This document shows, one piece after another, positions 24,577-32,145 of a DNA stretch of 39,363 nt (position 1 is its first letter; each line of letters opens with the position of its first letter). The stretch comes from Citromicrobium sp. (GTDB lineage: Bacteria > Pseudomonadota > Alphaproteobacteria > Sphingomonadales > Sphingomonadaceae). The translations under genes and the position numbers were made by a program. The stretch spans positions 1 through 39,363 of the forward strand of contig QFNA01000053.1 of the NCBI GenBank assembly GCA_003248395.1, written 5' to 3'. The notes beneath the pieces were generated by a model, which worked only from the letters and a program-made list of their open reading frames with translations, was not told where the DNA came from and searched no databases.

Positions 24577-25059
24577 TTGCCGGATTTTGCCTTCGCCGAA
24601 CTGGCCATCTACTATTTCATCGCGATCAATTTCCTCGCCTTTGCCGCCTTCGGCTGGGACAAGGCGCAGGCGGAATCGGGCGGCTGGCGCGTGCGCGAAA
24701 GCACGCTTGTGTCGCTGGCCTTCCTCGGCGGTCTGCCTGGCGCGCTCGGCGGGCGCGCGCTGTTCCGGCACAAGACGCGCAAGAAAGCCTTCGCCGAAAA
24801 TCTCTACTCCGCCGCATTCACTAGCTGCGCACTGCTGGTCGGGGGATATTATGTGTCGACGCAAACGCCGAAACTGACCGCCGCACTGTTCAACTCGCCC
24901 GAAGAACAGGCGCAAATGGATGCGCTCATGGCCAGCACCTATTATTCCGGCTGCAACGATGTGCGCGCGGCGGGCAAGGCGCCGCTCTATTATGGCGAGC
25001 CGGGCTATCGCGAGGGCATGGACGGCGATGGCGACGGAATTGCCTGCGAGGATTATTGA
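24577..25059 (+). CDS. DUF1294 membrane protein with C-terminal excalibur motif
   Basis: The N-terminal half is a DUF1294 region with three hydrophobic segments: FIAINFLAFAAFGWDKAQA, STLVSLAFLGGLPGALGG, and a third after HKTRKKAF. The C-terminal half is extracytoplasmic-looking and ends in YYSGCNDVRAAG...DGDGDGIACED, the excalibur calcium-binding motif with paired cysteines. The TTG at 24577 is chosen because AAGGAAG is seven bases upstream; an earlier TTG at 24547 is possible. The product is 160 residues. A fusion of DUF1294 with excalibur is found in some sphingomonads, but its role is unknown. Confidence 0.75.
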   Translation: MPDFAFAELAIYYFIAINFLAFAAFGWDKAQAESGGWRVRESTLVSLAFLGGLPGALGGRALFRHKTRKKAFAENLYSAAFTSCALLVGGYYVSTQTPKLTAALFNSPEEQAQMDALMASTYYSGCNDVRAAGKAPLYYGEPGYREGMDGDGDGIACEDY

Positions 25060-25071
25060 CCCTCCGTCGCC

Positions 25072-25101
25072 CCCGTAAGAAACCATCCCGTAAGAAACCA
25101 T
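25072..25101 (+). repeat. Perfect 15-bp tandem duplication
   Basis: CCCGTAAGAAACCAT occurs twice back to back (25072-25086 and 25087-25101), 36 nt before the start of the HTH protein gene. A small TTTTCC/GGAAAA dyad follows. It may be a polymerase-slippage duplication in a leader region. Confidence 0.9.
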
Positions 25102-25137
25102 TTTCCTACACGGGAAAAATCTGGCTCATCATGCCGG

Positions 25138-26040
25138 ATGACAAACAAGCGCACCCCCGCCACCGCCAGCGCCGCCCCTACGGCCGCGTTCTCTTTAAAC
25201 CAGACGCCCCAGCAGAAAGCCGCATTTACCCGCCGCGTGCGCAAGGCCGCGAAGGAGGCAGAGGCCGCGCAGCGCGCTGCCGATGAAGCGCGCGAAGCCG
25301 CGCAATCCAGCCTGCCCGCCACCCCGCCCGGGCCACAGCCGCTCGACGCGAACGGCTTCGATCCCTCCGAATACAAGTGGCTGCCGGTCAGGCGCAAACC
25401 GCGCAAGGATGGCTGGACGCCCCAGCGGCAGCGCGATTTCATCGCCGCGCTCGCCGAATCGGGCTCGATCGAATACGCCTGCATGCGGGTGAAGATGAGC
25501 ACGTCCTCCGCCCACCGCCTCCGCCGATCGCCCGGCGGGGAGCAATTCGCCGCCGCCTGGAATGTGGCGCTCGAACACGCGGCCCGCGTCCTGCTCGATA
25601 CTGCGTTCGATCGCGCCTTCAACGGCTCGACCGAACCCGTCTTCGATCGCGACGGCAGGCGCACCGGCACGCGCTATCGCCAGAACGACCGTTTGCTGAT
25701 GTTCCTGCTGCGCGCCTACATGCCCGAGCGTTTCCGCCATGCGCATCGCGACTGGCGCGCCGCGGACGAGCCGCTGCCGCAGGCCCCGGCACCGATGGAG
25801 GAGGTGTTGCAACGGCTCGAACCGGTCCGGCCCGCCGAACCGCACAAGCTGATGGAGCCCGACGAGCTGGAGGATGCGCTGTTCATCGCCGAGACCCTGC
25901 CGGCCGGGGAATTGCCGCGCTGGCACCGCGGCAAGGGCGATGCCGAACCCGATCCCCCTCTCGACGCAGAGTTCGAGGCGAAGCTCGAACTGACGAAGCT
26001 GGACAATCCGCCGTGCGGCGACGGTGCGGATTTCGGGTGA
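25138..26040 (+). CDS. HTH (terminase small subunit-like) hypothetical protein
   Basis: The 300-residue product starts with an Ala/Pro-rich, basic and probably coiled segment (KAAFTRRVRKAAKEAEAAQ). A central part follows from about residue 92: GWTPQRQRDFIAALAESGSI, ACMRVKMSTSSAHRLRRSPG and FAAAWNVALEHAARVLLD. This resembles the helix-turn-helix of phage terminase small subunits and related insertion proteins. The C-terminal third is acidic and proline-rich. No phage genes are near, so it is more likely a host protein with a similar domain. It may be a DNA-binding protein. Confidence 0.6.
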   Translation: MTNKRTPATASAAPTAAFSLNQTPQQKAAFTRRVRKAAKEAEAAQRAADEAREAAQSSLPATPPGPQPLDANGFDPSEYKWLPVRRKPRKDGWTPQRQRDFIAALAESGSIEYACMRVKMSTSSAHRLRRSPGGEQFAAAWNVALEHAARVLLDTAFDRAFNGSTEPVFDRDGRRTGTRYRQNDRLLMFLLRAYMPERFRHAHRDWRAADEPLPQAPAPMEEVLQRLEPVRPAEPHKLMEPDELEDALFIAETLPAGELPRWHRGKGDAEPDPPLDAEFEAKLELTKLDNPPCGDGADFG

Positions 26041-26071
26041 ACTTTGAGTGAACTTTGGCGGACGCGTTGCC

Positions 26072-26749
26072 TTACCAGCCCCAGGCGGGCGGGGGCGGCG
26101 TGACCGGCTCGCTCGCGTCGAACTCCACGCGGAACAGGCGGGTGGGGTCGTTGCGGCGGGTCAGCTGGTAGGCGAAGCGCGCATTGACGGTGTCGACCGG
26201 ATCGACCTCGACGCGCCAGACATTGGTGAGCGATGCGCCAAGGCTATTGTCGCCAAACAGCGCAATCGAATAGCCGTCGACCGGGAAATCCTGCGCGCGG
26301 GGCGAGCCCTTGTCCTGCGTCAGTCCGCCGTAGAAGGTAACCGTGTCGGGCTCGCCATCCTCGTGGCGGTGGTCGTGCTTGAGTTCGAGTCCGATGGGCA
26401 CGGCTTGCGCAGCGTTCTCGATATACCGGCGCGAGATAATCCAGGTGCGGGTCCGGTCCCAGTTTCCGGTCTGTCCTACCGCTTCGCTGCTTGAGGACGC
26501 CGCCTGAACATGGAAAGCAATGGCGGTACGCGTGTCGCTGCATTCGGCCCAATGGGCGATCATGGCACGTCCGCGAAAGTCACTATCGCGGCTGTCGCTG
26601 CTGGCCAGTTGTCCGCGATAGGCCATGCCGCAATGACTTTGCAGGGCATCCCAGAAGGCCTCCTGCGTCGGCGGCAGGGAAGCCACGTCAGGGCTGGAAA
26701 CACAGGCTGCCAGGGACAGCGCGGCGAGCAGGGGCGCAAGCTTTATCAT
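26072..26749 (-). CDS. Lipoprotein of unknown function
   Basis: The 225-residue product begins MIKLAPLLAALSLAACVSS, a lipoprotein signal peptide with lipobox LAAC (Cys16). The mature protein has two further cysteines (HCGM, ECSD) that may pair, and a beta-rich domain (TWIISRRYIE, DTVTFYGGLTQDKGSP, LTNVWRVEVDPVDT). It resembles periplasmic proteins of unknown function found in Erythrobacteraceae. It is divergent from argB. Confidence 0.75.
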   Translation of the reverse strand: MIKLAPLLAALSLAACVSSPDVASLPPTQEAFWDALQSHCGMAYRGQLASSDSRDSDFRGRAMIAHWAECSDTRTAIAFHVQAASSSSEAVGQTGNWDRTRTWIISRRYIENAAQAVPIGLELKHDHRHEDGEPDTVTFYGGLTQDKGSPRAQDFPVDGYSIALFGDNSLGASLTNVWRVEVDPVDTVNARFAYQLTRRNDPTRLFRVEFDASEPVTPPPPAWGW

Positions 26750-26847
26750 AGCCCTTGCCTAGCGCACCTATCGCCGCACGAACAGATCATACCCTTTCGC
26801 AAGCACGCCAAGGCGGCTAATCGCCGATGCACACCAAGCGACCGAAC

Positions 26848-27664
26848 ATGGACCAACGCGATCCGATGACCATAACCGATGCCAGCACCAAGGCGCAGAC
26901 GCTGATCGAGGCGCTGCCTTATTTCCAGCGCTATGCCGGGCGCAGCTTCGTGGTGAAATACGGCGGCAACGCCATGGGCGACGATGATGCGGCGCGCGAG
27001 TTCGCCGAGGACGTGGTGCTGCTGAAGGCGGTCGGCATCAATCCCGTGGTGGTCCACGGCGGCGGCCCGCAGATCGGCGCGATGCTGGAAAAGCTCGGCG
27101 TGGAAACCCGCTTCGTCGACGGGCTGCGCGTCACCGACAAGGCGACGGCAGAGGTCGCCGAGATGGTCCTGTCGGGCGCGGGTAGAGCGCACCACCAAGG
27201 ACCCCGAAAGCAACATCGAAAAGGCGCTCGACCTCGGCTTCGTCGGCGAACCCAGCGCGGTCGACACGACGATCATCGAGACCGCCACCGCGGCGGGCAT
27301 GATCCCGGTCGTCGCGCCCATCGGCAGCGGGGAGGACGGGCATACCTACAACATCAATGCCGATACCATGGCAGGCGCTCTCGCCGCGGCGCTGGGTGCG
27401 GCGCGCCTGCTGCTGCTGACCGATGTGGATGGCGTGCTCGACAAGCAGGGGCAACTGCTCACCGATCTCACCCCCGCCGATATCGCGGAGCTGCGGGCGG
27501 ACGGCACGATCAGCGGCGGCATGATCCCCAAGCTCGAAACCTGCGTCAGCGCGGTCGAGGCAGGCTGCGAGGCGGCAGTCGTCCTCGACGGCAGGGTGCC
27601 CCACGCCATGCTCCTCGAATTCTTCACCGCCCGCGGCGCCGGAACGCTGATCTCTGCCGGATAG
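26848..27664 (+). pseudogene. argB: Acetylglutamate kinase, interrupted by internal deletion and frameshift
   Basis: ArgB phosphorylates N-acetylglutamate in arginine synthesis. The N-terminal part (26848 to about 27180) has FVVKYGGNAMGD, VVVHGGGPQIG and FVDGLRVTDKATAEVAEMVLSGA. The C-terminal part (from about 27183, other frame) has VERTTKDPESNIEKALDLGF, YNINADTMAGALAAALGA, LLLTDVDGVLD and GGMIPKLETC, through to LISAG. Between them the family has about 30 residues (INKELV..AGG..ISGKD...), absent here. Frame arithmetic requires 3n+2 nt, so about 89 nt are missing at 27180-27183. As a side effect the N-terminal frame runs on into folD and gives a false 699-residue ORF. Start 26848 (MDQRDP) is chosen by family length; the ATG at 26827 is alternative. 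Confidence 0.92.
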
Positions 27665-27751
27665 CGCGGGTTAGGGCTGGCGAGCGGCGCGGCCCGCGTG
27701 TAGGGCGGCGTGGCTATCCGCTGAACGCGCACAAAACGAAGGTCCGACCAG

Positions 27752-28036
27752 GTGCTATCGACCATTTACGAAATCATCGCCATGCTCACCAATGTGCTGG
27801 TGATGCTGATCATCATCCAGTTCATCATCGGCCTGCTGTTCGCTTTCAACGTGGTGGGCCACAATCAATTCCTGATGAGCTTCTACGACGCGATCAATCG
27901 CCTGCTCGATCCCGTGCTGCGGCCGATCCGCAATATCCTGCCGAGTACCGGCGCGATCGATTTCTCGCCGCTGGTGCTGATCATCCTGCTCAATGTCGTG
28001 CTGATCGTGCTCGGCAATATCATCTACTCCGTATGA
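27752..28036 (+). CDS. YggT family membrane protein
   Basis: The 94-residue product has two hydrophobic blocks (about 8-36 and 70-92) around the family motif NRLLDPVLRPIRNILPSTGAIDFSPLVLII. YggT proteins are small inner-membrane proteins linked to osmotic tolerance and to the cell-division region in some bacteria. A GTG start at 27752 is used. Its stop overlaps the folD ATG (GTATGA), so the two are translated together. It follows argB at 87 nt. Confidence 0.88.
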   Translation: MLSTIYEIIAMLTNVLVMLIIIQFIIGLLFAFNVVGHNQFLMSFYDAINRLLDPVLRPIRNILPSTGAIDFSPLVLIILLNVVLIVLGNIIYSV

Positions 28037-28926
28037 CCGCCGACCGGATCGACGGTAAGAGCTTTGCCGCCCGCCTGCGCCAGCGGGTCGGCGAACACGC
28101 GCGCTCGTTCGAGACGGCCAGCGGTCGCAAGGCTGGTCTGGCGGTCGTACTCGTGGGCGAAGATCCGGCAAGCCAGGTATACGTGCGGTCGAAGCACAGG
28201 GCGACGATCGAGGCGGGGATGGAAAGCTTCGAACATCGCCTTCCCGCCGACACGACGGAGCGCGACCTGCTTGCGCTGGTCGAGCGATTGAATGCGGACG
28301 ATGCGGTCGACGGTATCCTCGTCCAATTGCCACTGCCCGGACATCTCGACGAACAGGCCGTGATCGCCAGCATCAGTCCCGACAAGGATGTCGATGGCTT
28401 CCACGTCACCAATGCCGGGCGCCTCGCAGTGGGTCAGAGCGGGTTCGTGCCCTGCACACCGCTCGGCTGCATGATGCTTCTCACCGACCGGCTCGGCGAC
28501 CTCTCCGGACTCGAGGCGGTCGTCATCGGGCGCTCGAACATCGTCGGCAAGCCGATGGCCCAGCTCCTGCTCGATGCCAATGCCACCGTCACGATCGCGC
28601 ACAGCCGCACGAAAGACCTGCCCGCGGTGGTGCGCCGCGCCGACATCGTGGTCGCCGCCGTCGGTCGCGCCGAAATGGTCAAGGCCGAATGGCTCAAGGA
28701 CGGCGCGACGGTCATCGACGTAGGTATAAACCGACTGCAGCCTGCCGAAGGAGAGGAAAAGGGCCGCCTGGTCGGCGACGTCGACTATGCTGGCGCGCAG
28801 AATGTCGCATCTGCCATTACGCCGGTTCCGGGCGGTGTCGGCCCGATGACCATCGCCGTGCTCCTGCGCAACACTTTGGTCGCCGCCCATCGGAATGCCC
28901 GTCTCGAAATGCCTGCCGACCTGTGA
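28033..28926 (+). CDS. folD: Bifunctional methylenetetrahydrofolate dehydrogenase/cyclohydrolase
   Basis: FolD interconverts 5,10-methylene-THF, methenyl-THF and 10-formyl-THF in the cytoplasm. The 297 residues are complete, with VGEDPASQVYVRSKHRA (catalytic Lys and Tyr), DGILVQLPLPGHLD, SPDKDVDGFH, the NADP-binding GRSNIVGKPMAQLLL and TPVPGGVGPMT. It starts at ATG 28033, overlapping the YggT stop by 4 nt, and its own stop overlaps the following lipoprotein start by 1 nt. The group argB-yggT-folD-lipoprotein-marC is probably one transcript. Confidence 0.95.
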   Translation: MTADRIDGKSFAARLRQRVGEHARSFETASGRKAGLAVVLVGEDPASQVYVRSKHRATIEAGMESFEHRLPADTTERDLLALVERLNADDAVDGILVQLPLPGHLDEQAVIASISPDKDVDGFHVTNAGRLAVGQSGFVPCTPLGCMMLLTDRLGDLSGLEAVVIGRSNIVGKPMAQLLLDANATVTIAHSRTKDLPAVVRRADIVVAAVGRAEMVKAEWLKDGATVIDVGINRLQPAEGEEKGRLVGDVDYAGAQNVASAITPVPGGVGPMTIAVLLRNTLVAAHRNARLEMPADL

Positions 28927-29660
28927 TGCTGCGCGCCGCTCTTCTTGCCGTAACCGCGCTGGCGCTCTCTGCCTGCGGGACGCAGCAATCGGCGCGCTTC
29001 GACCGGTACCAGCGCGCTCTCGCAACGGCGCCAGGTGCGGCGCAGCCCAGTCGTGTGGTGGCGCGCGAGATCGAGTTCCTCAAACGCGCGCGGCAGGCGG
29101 ATGCCAGCGGGGTTGCAGCCGATTTCGCAGCCGATGACGCCATGGTGCTTTCCCGGCTCGGACCCCAGCCTCTGACCGCGCAGTCGGAAATTGAGCTTGC
29201 GGGATGGGCGCCGTCGGAAGTCTGGATGAGCTGCGACGGCAGGCTTGCCGTCAGCGAAGGACGGTTTCAGGCGGCCGACAGCAAGGTGGGGCGCTATCTC
29301 GCGCTCTGGCAGAGGGACCGTGGCGGCGACTATCAGTGGCTCTATCGTGCCTCTGCGCTCGACGATCCGCAGCCGCCGCCCGCGTCCGACGCCGGCGAAG
29401 TCGATCCCGACGCTATCGTGGTGGAGGGTATACCGTCGATCGACGGCAATGTTGCCGATTGCGGCGCAACGCCGCCGCCCGCGCCCGCCATGGCGGGGCA
29501 AATGCGCGAGACTCTTTCTCCCGACGGCACGCTCGCCTGGCGGTGGGGCTACACCGGCAATCAGCGTCTCATCGAAATCCATGCGTTTACGGAAGGCGAA
29601 TGGCAGCGCGTCCTCGCCCGCCGCTGGCCCGCCTCGCCGGGCGCAGGAGCCATCCAGTGA
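28926..29660 (+). CDS. Lipoprotein of unknown function
   Basis: The 244-residue product begins MLRAALLAVTALALSACGTQ with lipobox LSAC (Cys17). The rest has a helical part (VAREIEFLKRARQADASGVA), a beta-rich part (GRYLALWQRDRGGDYQWLYR) reminiscent of SnoaL-like folds, and a proline-rich insert before a second beta part (TLAWRWGYTGNQRLIEIHAF). Its ATG shares one base with the folD stop, and its stop overlaps the next gene's GTG. No function recognised. Confidence 0.75.
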   Translation: MLRAALLAVTALALSACGTQQSARFDRYQRALATAPGAAQPSRVVAREIEFLKRARQADASGVAADFAADDAMVLSRLGPQPLTAQSEIELAGWAPSEVWMSCDGRLAVSEGRFQAADSKVGRYLALWQRDRGGDYQWLYRASALDDPQPPPASDAGEVDPDAIVVEGIPSIDGNVADCGATPPPAPAMAGQMRETLSPDGTLAWRWGYTGNQRLIEIHAFTEGEWQRVLARRWPASPGAGAIQ

Positions 29661-30292
29661 CCCAGCTTTTCCTCTCTGCCTTTATAACGCTGTTCGTCGT
29701 GATCGATCCGCCAGGGTGTGCGCCCATCTATGCCGGGCTGACCAAGGGCGCGACGGCTGCGCAGCGCCGCCTGATGGCCATTCGCGCCTGCCTGATCGCC
29801 GCCGCAATCCTGCTTGTCTTTGCCCTGTTTGGCCAGCAACTGCTTGGCGCATTGCATATCGAACTCGACAGCTTTCGCATTGCGGGCGGACTGATGTTGT
29901 TCTGGATCGCATTCGAAATGGTCTTCGAGAAGCGCACGCAGCGACGCGAAGAGCGCGCCGAGAAGATCGCGGCGCAGCACGCGGAAACGCCAGAGGTGGA
30001 GGACGTCTCGGTATTCCCGATGGCGATTCCCATGCTTGCAGGCCCCGGGGCGATTGCGGCGATCATGCTGCTGATGAACGAAGCGGGGACATGGACAGGA
30101 CAGGCAACCGTGCTTGGCGCATTGGCCACCGTGCTCCTCATCACCATGCTGGCGCTCATGGCGGCAGGTCCGATCATGCGGCTGTTCGGCGACAAGGTCG
30201 AAGCCGCCGTCACGCGCCTCCTTGGGGTGCTACTCGCAGCCTTGGCGGCGCAATATGTGATAGACGGGCTCAAGGGCAGCTTCGTCCTCTAG
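29657..30292 (+). CDS. MarC family integral membrane protein
   Basis: The 211 residues contain six hydrophobic helices and the MarC (UPF0056) pattern: FITLFVVIDPPGCAPIY, SFRIAGGLMLFWIAFEM, VFPMAIPMLAGPGAIAAIMLLM and LLGVLLAALAAQYVIDGL. The family is unrelated to drug resistance despite the name and its substrate is unknown. The GTG at 29657 overlaps the upstream TGA by two bases, which decides the start. It is convergent with the LON-domain gene. Confidence 0.88.
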   Translation: MTQLFLSAFITLFVVIDPPGCAPIYAGLTKGATAAQRRLMAIRACLIAAAILLVFALFGQQLLGALHIELDSFRIAGGLMLFWIAFEMVFEKRTQRREERAEKIAAQHAETPEVEDVSVFPMAIPMLAGPGAIAAIMLLMNEAGTWTGQATVLGALATVLLITMLALMAAGPIMRLFGDKVEAAVTRLLGVLLAALAAQYVIDGLKGSFVL

Positions 30293-30316
30293 CCTGATCG
30301 GCCTGGCGCTCGGGCG

Positions 30317-30928
30317 CTACTGCAGGGTCACGATCTCGTCGTCGTCATCGCGCAGTGCGAAGAATTGCATCAGCTGGATCATCAGCTCGCATCGCTCGGA
30401 CAGATCGCTTGCTTCCAGCAAGGCCTGTTTTGCTGCCGGGTCGAAAGGAGCAATTTGCGCGACGCCATTGATCAGTGTCTCGTCATCGAGCCGCTCGACC
30501 GAATCCCAATCGACGGAATACCCCTGTAGCGTGGCAAACCGCTTCGCTTCGAATTCGAAACCGGCGCGCTCGACACTGCTCAACACCTCGTCGTCGGGGT
30601 CGTCGATCAGTTCGGCCTCTACCTGGCGAAAGGCCGTCGACACATCGAGTTCGCGCAGCACGCGAAAACGCGACTCGCCATCGAGGACGATATTGTAGCG
30701 CCCATCCTCCAGCGCCTCGACATCACCAATCCGTCCGACGCAGCCGATGTCGAACAGCGGTGCACCTTCCGCACTCGTCTGCGGCTGCACCATCGCAATG
30801 CGTCGGTCCTTGGCCAGCGCGCTGCCGACCAGCTCGCGGTAACGCGGCTCGAAGATATGCAGCGGCAGCTGCAGGCCCGGAAACAGGATCGCGCCGGGCA
30901 GGGGGAAGATGGAAAGGCGTTGGGTCAA
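30317..30928 (-). CDS. LON peptidase substrate-binding domain protein
   Basis: The 203-residue product is a stand-alone N-terminal LON domain: LSIFPLPGAILFPGLQLPLHIFEPRYRELV, CVGRIGDVEALEDGRYNIVLDG and FRVLREL. No protease module is present. Homologues are bacterial ASC-1/LON-N proteins of unclear function. The TTG at 30928 is chosen because it gives the family start and lies 9 nt past the thioredoxin-TPR stop; longer frames run into that gene. Together they form a probable two-gene operon. Confidence 0.85.
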   Translation of the reverse strand: MTQRLSIFPLPGAILFPGLQLPLHIFEPRYRELVGSALAKDRRIAMVQPQTSAEGAPLFDIGCVGRIGDVEALEDGRYNIVLDGESRFRVLRELDVSTAFRQVEAELIDDPDDEVLSSVERAGFEFEAKRFATLQGYSVDWDSVERLDDETLINGVAQIAPFDPAAKQALLEASDLSERCELMIQLMQFFALRDDDDEIVTLQ

Positions 30929-30936
30929 ACCCGATC

Positions 30937-31869
30937 TCAGCCGAACAACAGGCGCGACAGTCGGCGGCGCGTCTCGACCACCCAGGGATCCTCCAGCCCG
31001 ACGGCCTCGAAAATCTGCAGCAGCTTCGCTTTTGCAGCGCCCTCGTTCCATTCGGCATCGGCCTCGAACATGCCCAGCAGTTCCTCGGCTGCGGCATCGC
31101 GTTCGCCTGCTGCGAATGCAGCCTCGGCATAGGCAAAGCGGCTATCCATGTCGGCGCGGTCGCTCTGCGCTTTCTCGCGCAGCGCAGCCAGCTCGCCATC
31201 ATCGACCTTGTTACCGGCGAGTTCGAGCGCGCTTGCGGCCGTGTCGATCGTCGGATCGGTCGCAAGCGCGGGGTTGGCCTTGGCGGCATCGAGCGCCATT
31301 CGCGCTTCTTCGACCTGGCCGTCCTGCGTCAACGAGCGGATCAGTCCGGCATGCGCTGCAGCATGATCTGGGGCCATTTCGACGACTTGCAAAAATATGC
31401 CCGCAGCCCGCGCAGCGTCGCCCTCGGCGAGGACCTGCTCACCCATCGCGACAAACTGGTCGACCTGTTGCGCCGACTGAGCTTGCGGGTCACCATCTTC
31501 ACCGGCTTCGATCGGCAGCTGAGACAGGATCTGATCGAGCGTCTGCTTCATTTGCGATTCGCTGCGTGCATTGGTCAGGTCGGCCACCGGCTGGCCCTGG
31601 AACATCGCATAGACGGTCGGGATCGACTGCACCTGGAACTGCGCCGCGATGAACTTTTCCTCGTCGACGTCAATCTTCTTGAGCACCACGCCCCGGTCGG
31701 CATATTCCGCCGCCACCTTTTCCAGCATCGGGGCCAGCGCCTTGCAGGGGCCGCACCAGTCGGCATAGAAATCGAGAATGACCAGCTTGGTCATCGAAGG
31801 TTCGACGATGTCCTGCTTGAACCGCTCGACAGCCTTCTGCTCGTCGATGTTCAGACCCATGCTTGCCAC
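30937..31869 (-). CDS. Thioredoxin-TPR protein, CnoX/YbbN-like
   Basis: CnoX proteins are redox-linked holdases that protect proteins from oxidative aggregation and hand them to chaperonins. The 310 residues have an N-terminal thioredoxin domain with WCGPC (about residues 38-42) and VQSIPTVYAMFQGQPV, then TPR-like helices (VLAEGDAARAAGIFLQVVE, AEAAFAAGERDAAAEELLG). Unlike E. coli YbbN, the full CxxC is kept, so it may be redox-active. The GTG at 31869 has AGGAAAGG upstream; the ATG at 31860 is close behind. A LON-domain gene follows. Confidence 0.88.
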   Translation of the reverse strand: MASMGLNIDEQKAVERFKQDIVEPSMTKLVILDFYADWCGPCKALAPMLEKVAAEYADRGVVLKKIDVDEEKFIAAQFQVQSIPTVYAMFQGQPVADLTNARSESQMKQTLDQILSQLPIEAGEDGDPQAQSAQQVDQFVAMGEQVLAEGDAARAAGIFLQVVEMAPDHAAAHAGLIRSLTQDGQVEEARMALDAAKANPALATDPTIDTAASALELAGNKVDDGELAALREKAQSDRADMDSRFAYAEAAFAAGERDAAAEELLGMFEADAEWNEGAAKAKLLQIFEAVGLEDPWVVETRRRLSRLLFG

Positions 31870-32054
31870 GTGAACCGCCTTTCCTCGGGAGAATTTCTGT
31901 GTGCCCATGTGGGCGCTTTGTGGCGAATGTGAAGGACTCGCGTGTTGCGGGCAAGGCGCTTCGCGCAGTTACGATTTTTCGCTTGCGGGACTCAGGCGGC
32001 GTTGCTAGTTGCGCGCCTCCCCACCGGGCCATGCGGTCCGGCGAGCGTCAGTGA

Positions 32055-32129
32055 GCGGGCGTAGCTCAGGGGTAGAGCACAACCTTGCCAAGGTTGGGGT
32101 CGGGCGTTCGAATCGCCTCGCCCGCTCCA
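32055..32129 (+). tRNA. tRNA-Gly (anticodon GCC)
   Basis: A full cloverleaf of 75 nt is visible, including an encoded CCA. The acceptor stem GCGGGCG pairs with CGCCCGC. The D-arm is GTAGCTCAGGGGTAGAGC, the anticodon stem is CAACC/GGTTG around loop TTGCCAA (GCC), and the T-arm has GTTCGAATC. The discriminator is U. Confidence 0.95.
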
Positions 32130-32145
32130 TTGTCTTCCAGTGCGA

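Noticed and set aside
25138..26040. Prophage remnant based on a terminase small subunit-like protein
   Set aside because: No large terminase, portal, integrase or attachment repeats are present; all neighbours are host-type genes.
26827..28926. A 699-residue ArgB-FolD fusion protein
   Set aside because: The middle of the frame is a shifted, arginine-rich translation of argB and yggT; the apparent fusion results from the argB frameshift. folD and yggT have their own coupled starts.
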